Shown here one piece after another: positions 1 through 5,376 of a stretch of 5,376 bases of DNA (positions within the stretch are counted from its first letter, which is position 1; each line of letters opens with the position of its first letter). Source of the DNA: JASFEQ01 sp050122535 (GTDB lineage: Bacteria; Desulfobacterota; DSM-4660; Desulfatiglandales; HGW-15). Where the stretch lies: positions 1-5,376 of the forward strand of contig JASFIT010000333.1 of assembly GCA_050122535.1 (NCBI GenBank). Direction: 5' to 3'. A program made the translations under genes and the position numbers. The notes below the pieces were generated by a model. It was given only the letters and a program-made list of their open reading frames with translations. It searched no databases and was not told where the DNA came from.

Positions 1-71
1 CAGGACACCTCACAAGGTCTGCATTCGACAGATACACGAAGCTAGACATAAATCAGAAGAGAGAGGTGCTC

Positions 72-100
72 AAAAAGCTACTGTAACAACTGGTTGCTAC
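72..100 (-). terminator. Weak candidate terminator after tRNA-Leu
   Basis: On the minus strand a 7-bp stem with a 4-base loop (GTAGCAA-CCAG-TTGTTAC, 100-83, one G-U pair) is followed six bases later by TTTTT (76-72). The stem is AT-rich and the T-run is displaced, so termination here is doubtful. It is the only terminator-like structure downstream of the tRNA. The rest of 1-141 shows no gene. Confidence 0.25.
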
Positions 101-141
101 AAACCCACGCTGTTTAAGTAAATAGCGACTTCTGAGAGGCT

Positions 142-228
142 TGGTGCCTGGGCCGGGAGTCGAACCCGGACTCTCATTCGAGAGAGGGATTTTAAGTCCC
201 TTGCGTCTACCAATTCCGCCACCCAGGC
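142..228 (-). tRNA. tRNA-Leu (anticodon UAA)
   Basis: This is an 87-nt leucine tRNA gene read on the minus strand. The acceptor arms are GCCTGGG (228-222) and CCCAGGC (152-146), followed by discriminator A at 145 and an encoded CCA (144-142). The anticodon stem is AGGGA/TCCCT around the loop CTTAAAA, which puts the anticodon TAA at 194-192. It decodes UUA, and UUG by wobble. The long variable arm (CTCTC-GAAT-GAGAG) is that of a class II tRNA and agrees with leucine. The T-arm CCGGG-TTCGACT-CCCGG is intact. All stems pair, so this looks like a functional gene. A promoter lies just upstream. Confidence 0.97.
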
Positions 229-240
229 CTGTGATCAAAA

Positions 241-269
241 TTTTTAATATTGCAAAGGATAGATGTCAA
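241..269 (-). promoter_or_regulatory. Sigma70-type promoter for tRNA-Leu
   Basis: On the minus strand a perfect -35 box TTGACA (269-264) is followed after 17 bases by TAAAAA (246-241), a 4/6 match to the -10 box. The expected transcription start near 234 leaves only a few leader bases before the mature tRNA 5' end at 228, as is usual for a single tRNA gene. The surrounding AT-rich DNA fits. The boxes are visible; their use is inferred. Confidence 0.6.
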
Positions 270-271
270 GG

Positions 272-318
272 TGATATTCCCCTCCCCTAGCCCCCCCTGC
301 CTGGGGAGGGGAATATCA
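272..318. repeat. Perfect 16-bp inverted repeat between PHP gene and tRNA promoter
   Basis: The left arm TGATATTCCCCTCCCC (272-287) and the right arm GGGGAGGGGAATATCA (303-318) are exact reverse complements with a 15-base C-rich loop. The element begins 37 bases after the PHP stop codon in the reading direction, so as RNA it would form a strong hairpin at the 3' end of that transcript. Neither strand has a T-tract after the stem, so it is not a canonical intrinsic terminator. It may stabilise the mRNA end, pause polymerase, or be one copy of a dispersed intergenic palindrome. Confidence 0.8.
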
Positions 319-355
319 ATGGCTACCATTCATCACCAAAGGATGGACCCTATTC

Positions 356-1408
356 TTAGCGCAGGTAGATGGGGTTGGAGAAGATCCAGGGCCGCCAGCC
401 AAAAGGAAAAACGTAGCGGTAAACCTCCGTGCGGTATACCCCCCTCTCTTGGGCCCTGTAAGCTGCCTCCCTGCTCCGCCACTTCTTTTCCAGCTTTCCA
501 TCTTTAAAAAGCCTGATCTCTCCGTCATGGGGCAAACTGACCACGAAATCCCCTGGTTGAAAATGGCTTTCATCTCCCATAGCCAGACCCAATCCGGCAT
601 CAGAATGGAAAGAGAAGCGGAAGCCCTTTGCGGAACAGATTTTCTCATGGGCGATAAATAATCGACCCTCCCGCATGGCCCCATACACCTCCTCCTTCGC
701 CTGTTCAAAGTCCTTTGACATCTTATTTTCGAGGAGTATATGAATGCTGACCGTCCTTAGTAGGTGCTCATATGAGAGGGGCCTGAAGTTGATAAAGGCG
801 TATCTGAAGATAGATCCATGGGCGTCTGATCCGCCGACGGCTACCACCCTCCTATGGCGACAAAGATCGTCCCAGAAAGCCAGAGTCTTCTGACTCGGAG
901 GTCTGAGACTGAGGCTTTTGAAGGTGAGGAGGAACAAACCATGAAGGACAGATTTGACTCGCTCTTTCCAGCGGGAGGTGTAATTCCATATACAAATACC
1001 CGTATATCCCTCGACCGAAAGATGGTTCCAGGTATATGCTTTGGACTTTTCGCTAAAGGGCATACCCTTCTCAAAGGGGTGGGCCAGAAAACCGAATCCG
1101 CCCTGCTCATTAACATGATCAATGACCTCCTGCGGGCCCAGGCCGTGGCCCTTAATCAACTTTTTCAAGTCATAAGCCAAATAATGGTGATAGCGCCCAC
1201 CTATTTCCAGGCCGATGAGTACCAGGACATCCCCATAGAAGCCCTCCTCTTCCAGATGAAGGGAGTTGGTCAGGTAATCATGGTCATTGAGGCAGACAAA
1301 ATCGAGATTTGCATTTGCGGCTGAACGGGCTATCTGCGAGATACTGCCGCCGCCATCAGAGTAGAGGGAGTGAATGTGCAAATTACCAATATATTCAAAG
1401 TGAGCCAT
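356..1408 (-). CDS. PHP-domain metallohydrolase, CehA/McbA-like
   Basis: This 350-residue protein has the PHP phosphoesterase fold, a trinuclear-metal hydrolase. The metal ligand set looks complete: His11 and His13 with Asp18 (HIHSLYSDG), His43 in NDHD, Glu68 in GLEIG, His110 in LAHP, and Asp195/His197 in GSDAHG. Residues about 255-350 form a second, beta-rich domain ending in WIFSNPIYLR. An SNPIY-type tail of this kind is characteristic of CehA/McbA-family PHP proteins, so I favour that family over histidinol phosphatase or the PHP domain of DNA polymerases. No signal peptide or membrane segment is visible, so the protein should be cytoplasmic. It starts 79 bases after the permease stop. The ATG at 1408 is the only usable start: the first metal motif is at residue 11 and an in-frame stop lies about 12 codons upstream. 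No Shine-Dalgarno sequence precedes it. The substrate (phosphoester or carboxyl/carbamate ester) is unknown. Confidence 0.9.
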   Translation of the reverse strand: MAHFEYIGNLHIHSLYSDGGGSISQIARSAANANLDFVCLNDHDYLTNSLHLEEEGFYGDVLVLIGLEIGGRYHHYLAYDLKKLIKGHGLGPQEVIDHVNEQGGFGFLAHPFEKGMPFSEKSKAYTWNHLSVEGYTGICIWNYTSRWKERVKSVLHGLFLLTFKSLSLRPPSQKTLAFWDDLCRHRRVVAVGGSDAHGSIFRYAFINFRPLSYEHLLRTVSIHILLENKMSKDFEQAKEEVYGAMREGRLFIAHEKICSAKGFRFSFHSDAGLGLAMGDESHFQPGDFVVSLPHDGEIRLFKDGKLEKKWRSREAAYRAQERGVYRTEVYRYVFPFGWRPWIFSNPIYLR

Positions 1409-1418
1409 AACTGATAGT

Positions 1419-1450
1419 TTTGGAATAATGGAATATTGGAATTATGGAAT
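1419..1450. repeat. Four tandem 8-base units (NNTGGAAT)
   Basis: The plus strand reads TTTGGAAT, AATGGAAT, ATTGGAAT and TATGGAAT without a gap. Six of eight positions (NNTGGAAT) are constant across the four copies and only the first two bases vary. The array fills much of the 79-base gap between the permease and PHP genes and ends 10 bases before the PHP start codon. It could be a low-complexity expansion, a copy of a dispersed intergenic element, or a set of binding sites spaced at 8 bases. Confidence 0.85.
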
Positions 1451-1469
1451 GTTGGGTCTAAAAGGGCAA
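1441..1469 (-). promoter_or_regulatory. Possible promoter for the PHP gene
   Basis: On the minus strand TTGCCC (1469-1464, 4/6 to the -35 consensus) is separated by 17 bases from CATAAT (1446-1441, 5/6 to the -10 consensus). The start of transcription would fall near 1434, giving a leader of about 25 bases. The -10 box overlaps the first repeat unit as read on this strand. AT-rich repeats can mimic -10 boxes by chance, so this is tentative. The PHP gene may instead be transcribed by read-through from the ABC genes. Confidence 0.35.
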
Positions 1470-1487
1470 TACATCATTTCGGATAGC

Positions 1488-3185
1488 TCATTCATATTGA
1501 CTGAGTGCTTCTAACCCCATCTTCATCGGCTTGTAAACCGTGAACATACCAATGATCAAGACGGCTACAAAGGAAGGGATGATAAAGAGCCACTGAAGCC
1601 CCGTGAGGTTCACTCCCTTCGCGTTGGCCATGAATATGACGTAGACGGGTCCTGCTTCCAGAACGATTATTGCGGCCATGAATATGACGCTCACAATCAT
1701 GTACATGACGCCACCAAAGCCCGTGGCCACTTGTGCGATATTCTCAAATTTGAAATTGGGATAGAGGGCTCCAAATCCAATCCCGAGGGCGACAATGCCG
1801 AAAATGGCCAAAAACATGGTCACTGAAGATAGGATCATCATAAAAGGGGTCACATTGAGGAGATGGTTGGTGGTTATAATAAGGACCTCGCCTAGAATGA
1901 GCATCGGCAGGATGTAAAAGGCATATTTCCCCCAGAGGAATCTTTTAATGGGAAGGGGGGAGGAACGTATAATCCAAAAGGCCCCTCCTTCAGAACTGAC
2001 GGCGGGAAATATGAAACGGACCGAGACAGCCGAAAGTACGAAACCTGCAAGGCCCATATTCAGAAAAGCGACTTCATTCTGAAGGAATTCGATGCGGATG
2101 GGACTCCGCTCCAGTGGCAAGACACTGAAGTTATAGAGATAGACAACGACAAGGGCGCCAAGTAGAAGCAGTTGGGACCACTGGGTATTATCCCGGAAAA
2201 ATGTGCGGACATCTTTGTTCATAACAGAGGCCAGATCACGCCCCATCGGCTTTGTAAAGAGTTTCATGAGCAAATTTAGCGTGGTGTTTCCACCTCTTCT
2301 TCTCTTTTTGGCTTCTTGTGATTTGGAAAAACCCTCAAAGTAGATGGCCTCAGCGACCCATATGTTGATAACGACCAGGAAGGCCGCTGTCGACCAGACA
2401 TACATGGTCCCAAAAAGGTGACTTCTCCTGCCAGACCCGCTCAGATAGTCCCACAAGGTCTCCGTGACCCAGTGGGTGGGGAGATAAGGGGAATCTGGGG
2501 CCTTTAGAGCGCTCAAATACTGCATGACACTGAAAAAGGCTTCCGGATCCACCAGTCTTTCGGGTCTCAGAAATCTGAACATCAAATAGAGAGCAGCAAT
2601 CAGGAATATGAGCAGGAGCATGACGATGTCCCTGGTCCTCCTTGCAGGGAAGATATGAACGATGATCATGGTGAAAAGAATACCGATTCCCGCCGCGATA
2701 ATGGCTATGGCCAAACCCATGTGTAAGACTGCAAAATAAAAGCCTAGGCTTGGGCGATATACATAGGCGTAAGCCATCATGACAGGGAGACCAAAAATGA
2801 TGACCATCCAAGAACTGTCAACAAGGGTGTACGCGGACCGGCTAAGAAAGAGCTCTTCAAGATGGGTGGGCATGGAGTGACAGAGTTGCAAGTCGTTGGA
2901 GAGATAGAGGTTTGAAAGGGCCGTTATGATGTGGCTGAAGATGAGTAGTGAAAAAAATGTCAAGAGGACCATTGAGAGAAGATGATGGGCCAGCAGGTCC
3001 CCTATCACCTCAACCGATTGAAAATAGATAAGCACGCGGCATGAGAGGACAAACATCCCCGCCCAGAAACAGAGCCCAATAATGGCCATGATAAGGGCCT
3101 TCTTTCGTGCTCGAGAAGCAGATCTGGCGAGGCCGTTTCTAAAGCCAAGAATTCTTGGGCTAAGAAGAAGATAGAGATTTCTCAT
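1488..3185 (-). CDS. ABC transporter permease, 12 predicted membrane segments
   Basis: This is a 565-residue polytopic inner-membrane protein and the likely membrane partner of the overlapping ATPase. By eye I count about 12 hydrophobic segments, near residues 31-54, 67-90, 124-143, 148-178 (possibly re-entrant), 187-205, 258-281, 337-355, 376-394, 421-440, 446-475, 490-517 and 531-552. A basic cytoplasmic loop (KKRRR, 293-297) separates two halves. Each half has a similar loop motif: HSMP followed by a Phe-Leu at 103-113, and RSSP followed by Phe-Leu at 407-417. The stretch FFRDNTQWSQLLLL (329-342) and the size resemble the large putative ABC permease family (Pfam ABC_tran_2, named from memory). 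I prefer the ATG at 3185. A GTG at 3200 would add five residues, but the AGAGG ahead of it touches the codon, whereas a GGGA lies about 9 bases before the ATG. No substrate can be inferred. Confidence 0.88.
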   Translation of the reverse strand: MRNLYLLLSPRILGFRNGLARSASRARKKALIMAIIGLCFWAGMFVLSCRVLIYFQSVEVIGDLLAHHLLSMVLLTFFSLLIFSHIITALSNLYLSNDLQLCHSMPTHLEELFLSRSAYTLVDSSWMVIIFGLPVMMAYAYVYRPSLGFYFAVLHMGLAIAIIAAGIGILFTMIIVHIFPARRTRDIVMLLLIFLIAALYLMFRFLRPERLVDPEAFFSVMQYLSALKAPDSPYLPTHWVTETLWDYLSGSGRRSHLFGTMYVWSTAAFLVVINIWVAEAIYFEGFSKSQEAKKRRRGGNTTLNLLMKLFTKPMGRDLASVMNKDVRTFFRDNTQWSQLLLLGALVVVYLYNFSVLPLERSPIRIEFLQNEVAFLNMGLAGFVLSAVSVRFIFPAVSSEGGAFWIIRSSPLPIKRFLWGKYAFYILPMLILGEVLIITTNHLLNVTPFMMILSSVTMFLAIFGIVALGIGFGALYPNFKFENIAQVATGFGGVMYMIVSVIFMAAIIVLEAGPVYVIFMANAKGVNLTGLQWLFIIPSFVAVLIIGMFTVYKPMKMGLEALSQYE

Positions 3186-3918
3186 GAGCGACCGTCCCAC
3201 CCTCTGTGAGTTTCAAAAAGATGTTTTCCAGATTGCCATCCACGCCCGCCTGCCTTTTTAAGTCCTCCGCCGTTCCTGTAGCGATAATTTTTCCCGCCTG
3301 TATGATGGCAATTTCCTGGCAGACTTCTTGGGCGACTTCCAGGGAGTGGGTGGACATAAAGATGGTTCTGCCTTTTTGCGCCTGGTTTCTGAATATGTCT
3401 TTCACAAGTCTTGCGGCCTTGGGGTCGAGGCCCACCATGGGTTCGTCAACGACGATGACCTTCGGCTCGTGAAGCAACGCGGCACACATAATCAACCTTT
3501 GCTTCATTCCATGAGAGAAACTCTCTATGAGTTCATCACTCCAGTGGCTCAACTCAAAAAGCTCAAGCAGTTGGGTCATGTTCCCATTAAGGGATTGGGA
3601 GTGATTTAGACCATAGAGCCCGGCTACAAACTGGAGGAATTCCCGACCAGTCAGTTTTTCATAGACAAAAGGCTGGTCAGGCACAAAACCGATGCGCCGC
3701 TTTGCCTCAGATGGATCATGGGCTATATCTATGTCATCGATGAGGACTTGTCCCTCTGTGGGTTTCAAAACACCAGCCATCATCTTGATCGTGGTGGTTT
3801 TGCCTGCACCGTTTGGGCCAAGGAATCCGAAAATGACCCCCTTTTTGATTTCCAGGTTGAGGTTATCAACGGCCCTAAATCCCCTGTACAATTTGGTTAA
3901 ATTATTCAACTTAATCAT
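3160..3918 (-). CDS. ABC transporter ATP-binding protein (ABC-2/EcsA-like exporter type)
   Basis: This is a 252-residue nucleotide-binding subunit of an ABC transporter, the cytoplasmic motor for the permease encoded next. The motifs are in order: Walker A GPNGAGKTT at 34-42, a Q-loop region GFVPDQPF near 78-84, a signature SHGMKQ at 135-140, Walker B VIVVDEP at 154-160 with catalytic Glu159, a D-loop GLD at 163-165 and the switch His191. The SHGMKQ signature in place of LSGGQ is common in ATPases that partner ABC-2-type efflux permeases. The length is normal for a single-domain subunit. The ATG at 3918 lies inside the end of the upstream transglutaminase gene, with only a weak GGA about 8 bases ahead, so translation probably depends on coupling. 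The 3' end overlaps the permease gene by 26 bases. The ATPase role is certain; export rather than import is inferred from the subfamily and the lack of a substrate-binding protein nearby. Confidence 0.95.
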   Translation of the reverse strand: MIKLNNLTKLYRGFRAVDNLNLEIKKGVIFGFLGPNGAGKTTTIKMMAGVLKPTEGQVLIDDIDIAHDPSEAKRRIGFVPDQPFVYEKLTGREFLQFVAGLYGLNHSQSLNGNMTQLLELFELSHWSDELIESFSHGMKQRLIMCAALLHEPKVIVVDEPMVGLDPKAARLVKDIFRNQAQKGRTIFMSTHSLEVAQEVCQEIAIIQAGKIIATGTAEDLKRQAGVDGNLENIFLKLTEGGTVAHEKSLSSS

Positions 3919-5376
3919 AGCGATAATCCAAAACCTTCAATTTTAATTGGCCTATCAAGCCTGCGATTTCAACTTGTCTTTCAAGGTTTCCTTCCACCAG
4001 CTTAATATGCGTTGCATCAACGGGCATCTGATTCAGCGTCGCATCCATGGAAACCCATTTGCCCACATAGGCTTCGGTCCAAGCATGGTAGAAGAACTTC
4101 CCTCGGTTGTAGACCAGTCCAATGTTAAGCCTGGCCGGGATCCCTGATGCCCTAAGCAGAGCTGTCAACAGCGTGGCATGCTCGTTACAGTCCCCTACCC
4201 TTGTTTTCAAGACCTCCAACGCGCTAGGCACACTGACCACGGGCCTTTTCTCCAGATTATCATAAACCCAGGCAAATAGCCTTCTGCTTACCACCAGGGG
4301 GTCCTTCTCGCTTCCAAAGATTTCTCTGGCTTTTTCTACGATCTCCTTTTCATCGCTTTCAATATTAAATTCCGATTTCAGAAAGGGCTTCATCCCGTCG
4401 CCACGGTAAGGGTATGGTACTGAATAAGGAGCTCGAGAAGGTAAGTATTCTCGGGATATCTCCATGACCCCTTCATGAAACCGCTGTCGTCCTCCAGTCA
4501 ACACGTCGGGGTCAAGGACGGCGTTGTTAATGCCATCAACCTGTAGTTTTAGGTAATGGACCCGGGAGGGTTCAGGTAACCTTCTTTCCACGCTGATGGA
4601 GGCCGCGTCATAAAAATCCACTTCTTCCTGCCCCTCAATATCCAGGGGAGCAACCGCCGCACTGGACTTGACAATGGTAAACCCCATGAACCCTTTCTCT
4701 TTCAGGGTTGTGCCGCTCTCATCAACCCAGGAAGTGAGAAGCTTGCCCCACATTTCGGTTTCTAGTCGATAGGCGTTGTATCTTATCCTGTTAATGGTGA
4801 TAGGTTCTCTTGCCACCACTTTGACGATCGCCTCTTTCTGTGCCGTCGTAGAAGGATCAAAGATGGGCACCTTGAACTCCTCTCCTACCCTGATTTTTCT
4901 GGACTTCAAGAAAAAGCCCATACATGCTCCCATCATGGGTGGAGCGGATAGCTTAATCCTCTGGGTCCTCTTGGCCTTCCCTCTCGCACTCTCCAGTAAA
5001 AGCTCGTCACCCAAAACCCTTCCCGTTAAATTAAATCTAACAACGCCAGAGCTCATACTAAAATTAAAACTCTTTAACAGGAAATTATCATCGACTCGGC
5101 ACTGTGTGGCTGTGTATACACCACTGGCCAAGCCCATAAGGTTTAGTCTCAAAAAAACCTCCTCTTGCACTAAATAACCACCATCAAAGGGCTTGACGAG
5201 GCTCACCGTGTATCCCACCTTCTTATCCTTGAGATAGATCTCTTTCCACTCACGTTGGGGAGAATCGATGGTACCCGCCACCTGCTTGGAGGCCACAGAC
5301 ATATCCCCTTCCGTGAAGTGGAGCTTTTTTATAAGCAAACCTATCATGACCACCCAGACGGACACGACGGCTATGC
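3911..5376 (-). CDS. Membrane-anchored transglutaminase-like domain protein (5' partial)
   Basis: The reading frame is open to the window edge. A GTG at 5365 could start a 484-residue protein, but the codons upstream of it (I-A-V) continue the same hydrophobic stretch, so the true start is probably outside the window. Residue numbers here count from that GTG. Residues 1-12 plus the upstream codons form an N-terminal membrane anchor or uncleaved signal, which suggests a periplasmic or extracytoplasmic body. Residues about 40-270 look like beta-rich extracytoplasmic sequence that I do not recognise. Residues about 335-450 are a transglutaminase-core domain with the full triad: Cys393 in GDCNEH, His427 in YHAWTEAY and Asp441 in SMDATLNQ. 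This bacterial fold includes cysteine proteases, amidases and true transglutaminases, so the reaction cannot be assigned. The stop overlaps the downstream ABC ATPase start by 8 bases, which points to translational coupling and a shared role with that transporter. The fold is secure; the substrate is unknown. Confidence 0.9.
   Translation of the reverse strand, partial: IAVVSVWVVMIGLLIKKLHFTEGDMSVASKQVAGTIDSPQREWKEIYLKDKKVGYTVSLVKPFDGGYLVQEEVFLRLNLMGLASGVYTATQCRVDDNFLLKSFNFSMSSGVVRFNLTGRVLGDELLLESARGKAKRTQRIKLSAPPMMGACMGFFLKSRKIRVGEEFKVPIFDPSTTAQKEAIVKVVAREPITINRIRYNAYRLETEMWGKLLTSWVDESGTTLKEKGFMGFTIVKSSAAVAPLDIEGQEEVDFYDAASISVERRLPEPSRVHYLKLQVDGINNAVLDPDVLTGGRQRFHEGVMEISREYLPSRAPYSVPYPYRGDGMKPFLKSEFNIESDEKEIVEKAREIFGSEKDPLVVSRRLFAWVYDNLEKRPVVSVPSALEVLKTRVGDCNEHATLLTALLRASGIPARLNIGLVYNRGKFFYHAWTEAYVGKWVSMDATLNQMPVDATHIKLVEGNLERQVEIAGLIGQLKLKVLDYRYD

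Noticed and set aside
53..238. A 61-codon minus-strand frame running across the tRNA
   Set aside because: It overlaps the entire tRNA-Leu gene and codes for a low-complexity Gly/Pro/Ser sequence derived from it.
272..318. Calling the 16-bp palindrome a standard rho-independent terminator
   Set aside because: Neither strand carries a T-rich tract after the stem, so I annotated it as an inverted repeat with possible terminator or stabiliser function.
316..708. A 130-codon minus-strand frame overlapping the end of the PHP gene
   Set aside because: It is another frame of the PHP coding sequence, Arg- and Ser-rich, with no support as a gene.
854..1324. A 156-codon open frame on the plus strand opposite the PHP gene
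   Set aside because: It lies wholly inside the antisense of a gene with a complete set of PHP metal ligands, and its translation shows no recognisable domain.
2350..2811. A 153-codon minus-strand frame inside the permease gene
   Set aside because: It is an out-of-frame shadow rich in His, Ser and Pro within a clear membrane protein gene, with no domain or separate start signal.
4776..5177. A 133-codon plus-strand frame with a hydrophobic start opposite the transglutaminase gene
   Set aside because: Its hydrophobicity is a by-product of the antisense of beta-rich coding sequence, and there is no convincing ribosome site or family resemblance.

Overview
All supported genes in this window lie on the minus strand, so the reading order runs from high to low coordinates. 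The set is a membrane-anchored transglutaminase-like protein (5' end outside the window), an ABC transporter ATPase, a large polytopic ABC permease, a PHP-domain metallohydrolase of the CehA/McbA type, and finally a tRNA-Leu(UAA) gene with its own promoter. The genome is bacterial: it has sigma70-type promoter boxes, a CCA-encoding tRNA gene and tightly overlapping genes. Moderate GC content, this kind of operon and C-rich intergenic palindromes recall Desulfobacterota (deltaproteobacteria) or related lineages. That placement is an impression and no marker gene here proves it.

Layout: 5376-3911 encodes a protein whose visible N-terminus is a hydrophobic anchor and whose C-terminal third carries a complete Cys-His-Asp transglutaminase triad. 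Its stop overlaps the ATPase start by 8 bases. The ATPase (3918-3160) in turn overlaps the permease (3185-1488). These three genes are almost certainly one transcriptional and translational unit: an ABC-2-like transporter coupled to a periplasmic transglutaminase/protease-fold enzyme. The 79-base gap that follows holds four copies of an 8-base unit and a promoter-like pair of boxes. The PHP gene (1408-356) comes next and has no visible Shine-Dalgarno sequence.

After the PHP gene there is a perfect 16-bp inverted repeat (272-318), whose minus strand also carries a G-quadruplex-type motif. Two bases beyond it is the -35 box of a good promoter, and the tRNA-Leu(UAA) gene follows (228-142, CCA encoded). 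The last 141 bases contain only two weak inverted repeats and no gene that I can support.

The most interesting points are the transglutaminase-ABC-PHP cluster, whose substrate is unknown; an apparent internal duplication in the permease; the 8-base tandem repeat that seems to supply a -10 box to the PHP gene; and the palindrome/G4 element abutting the tRNA promoter. I see no CRISPR array, insertion sequence or clear phage gene.
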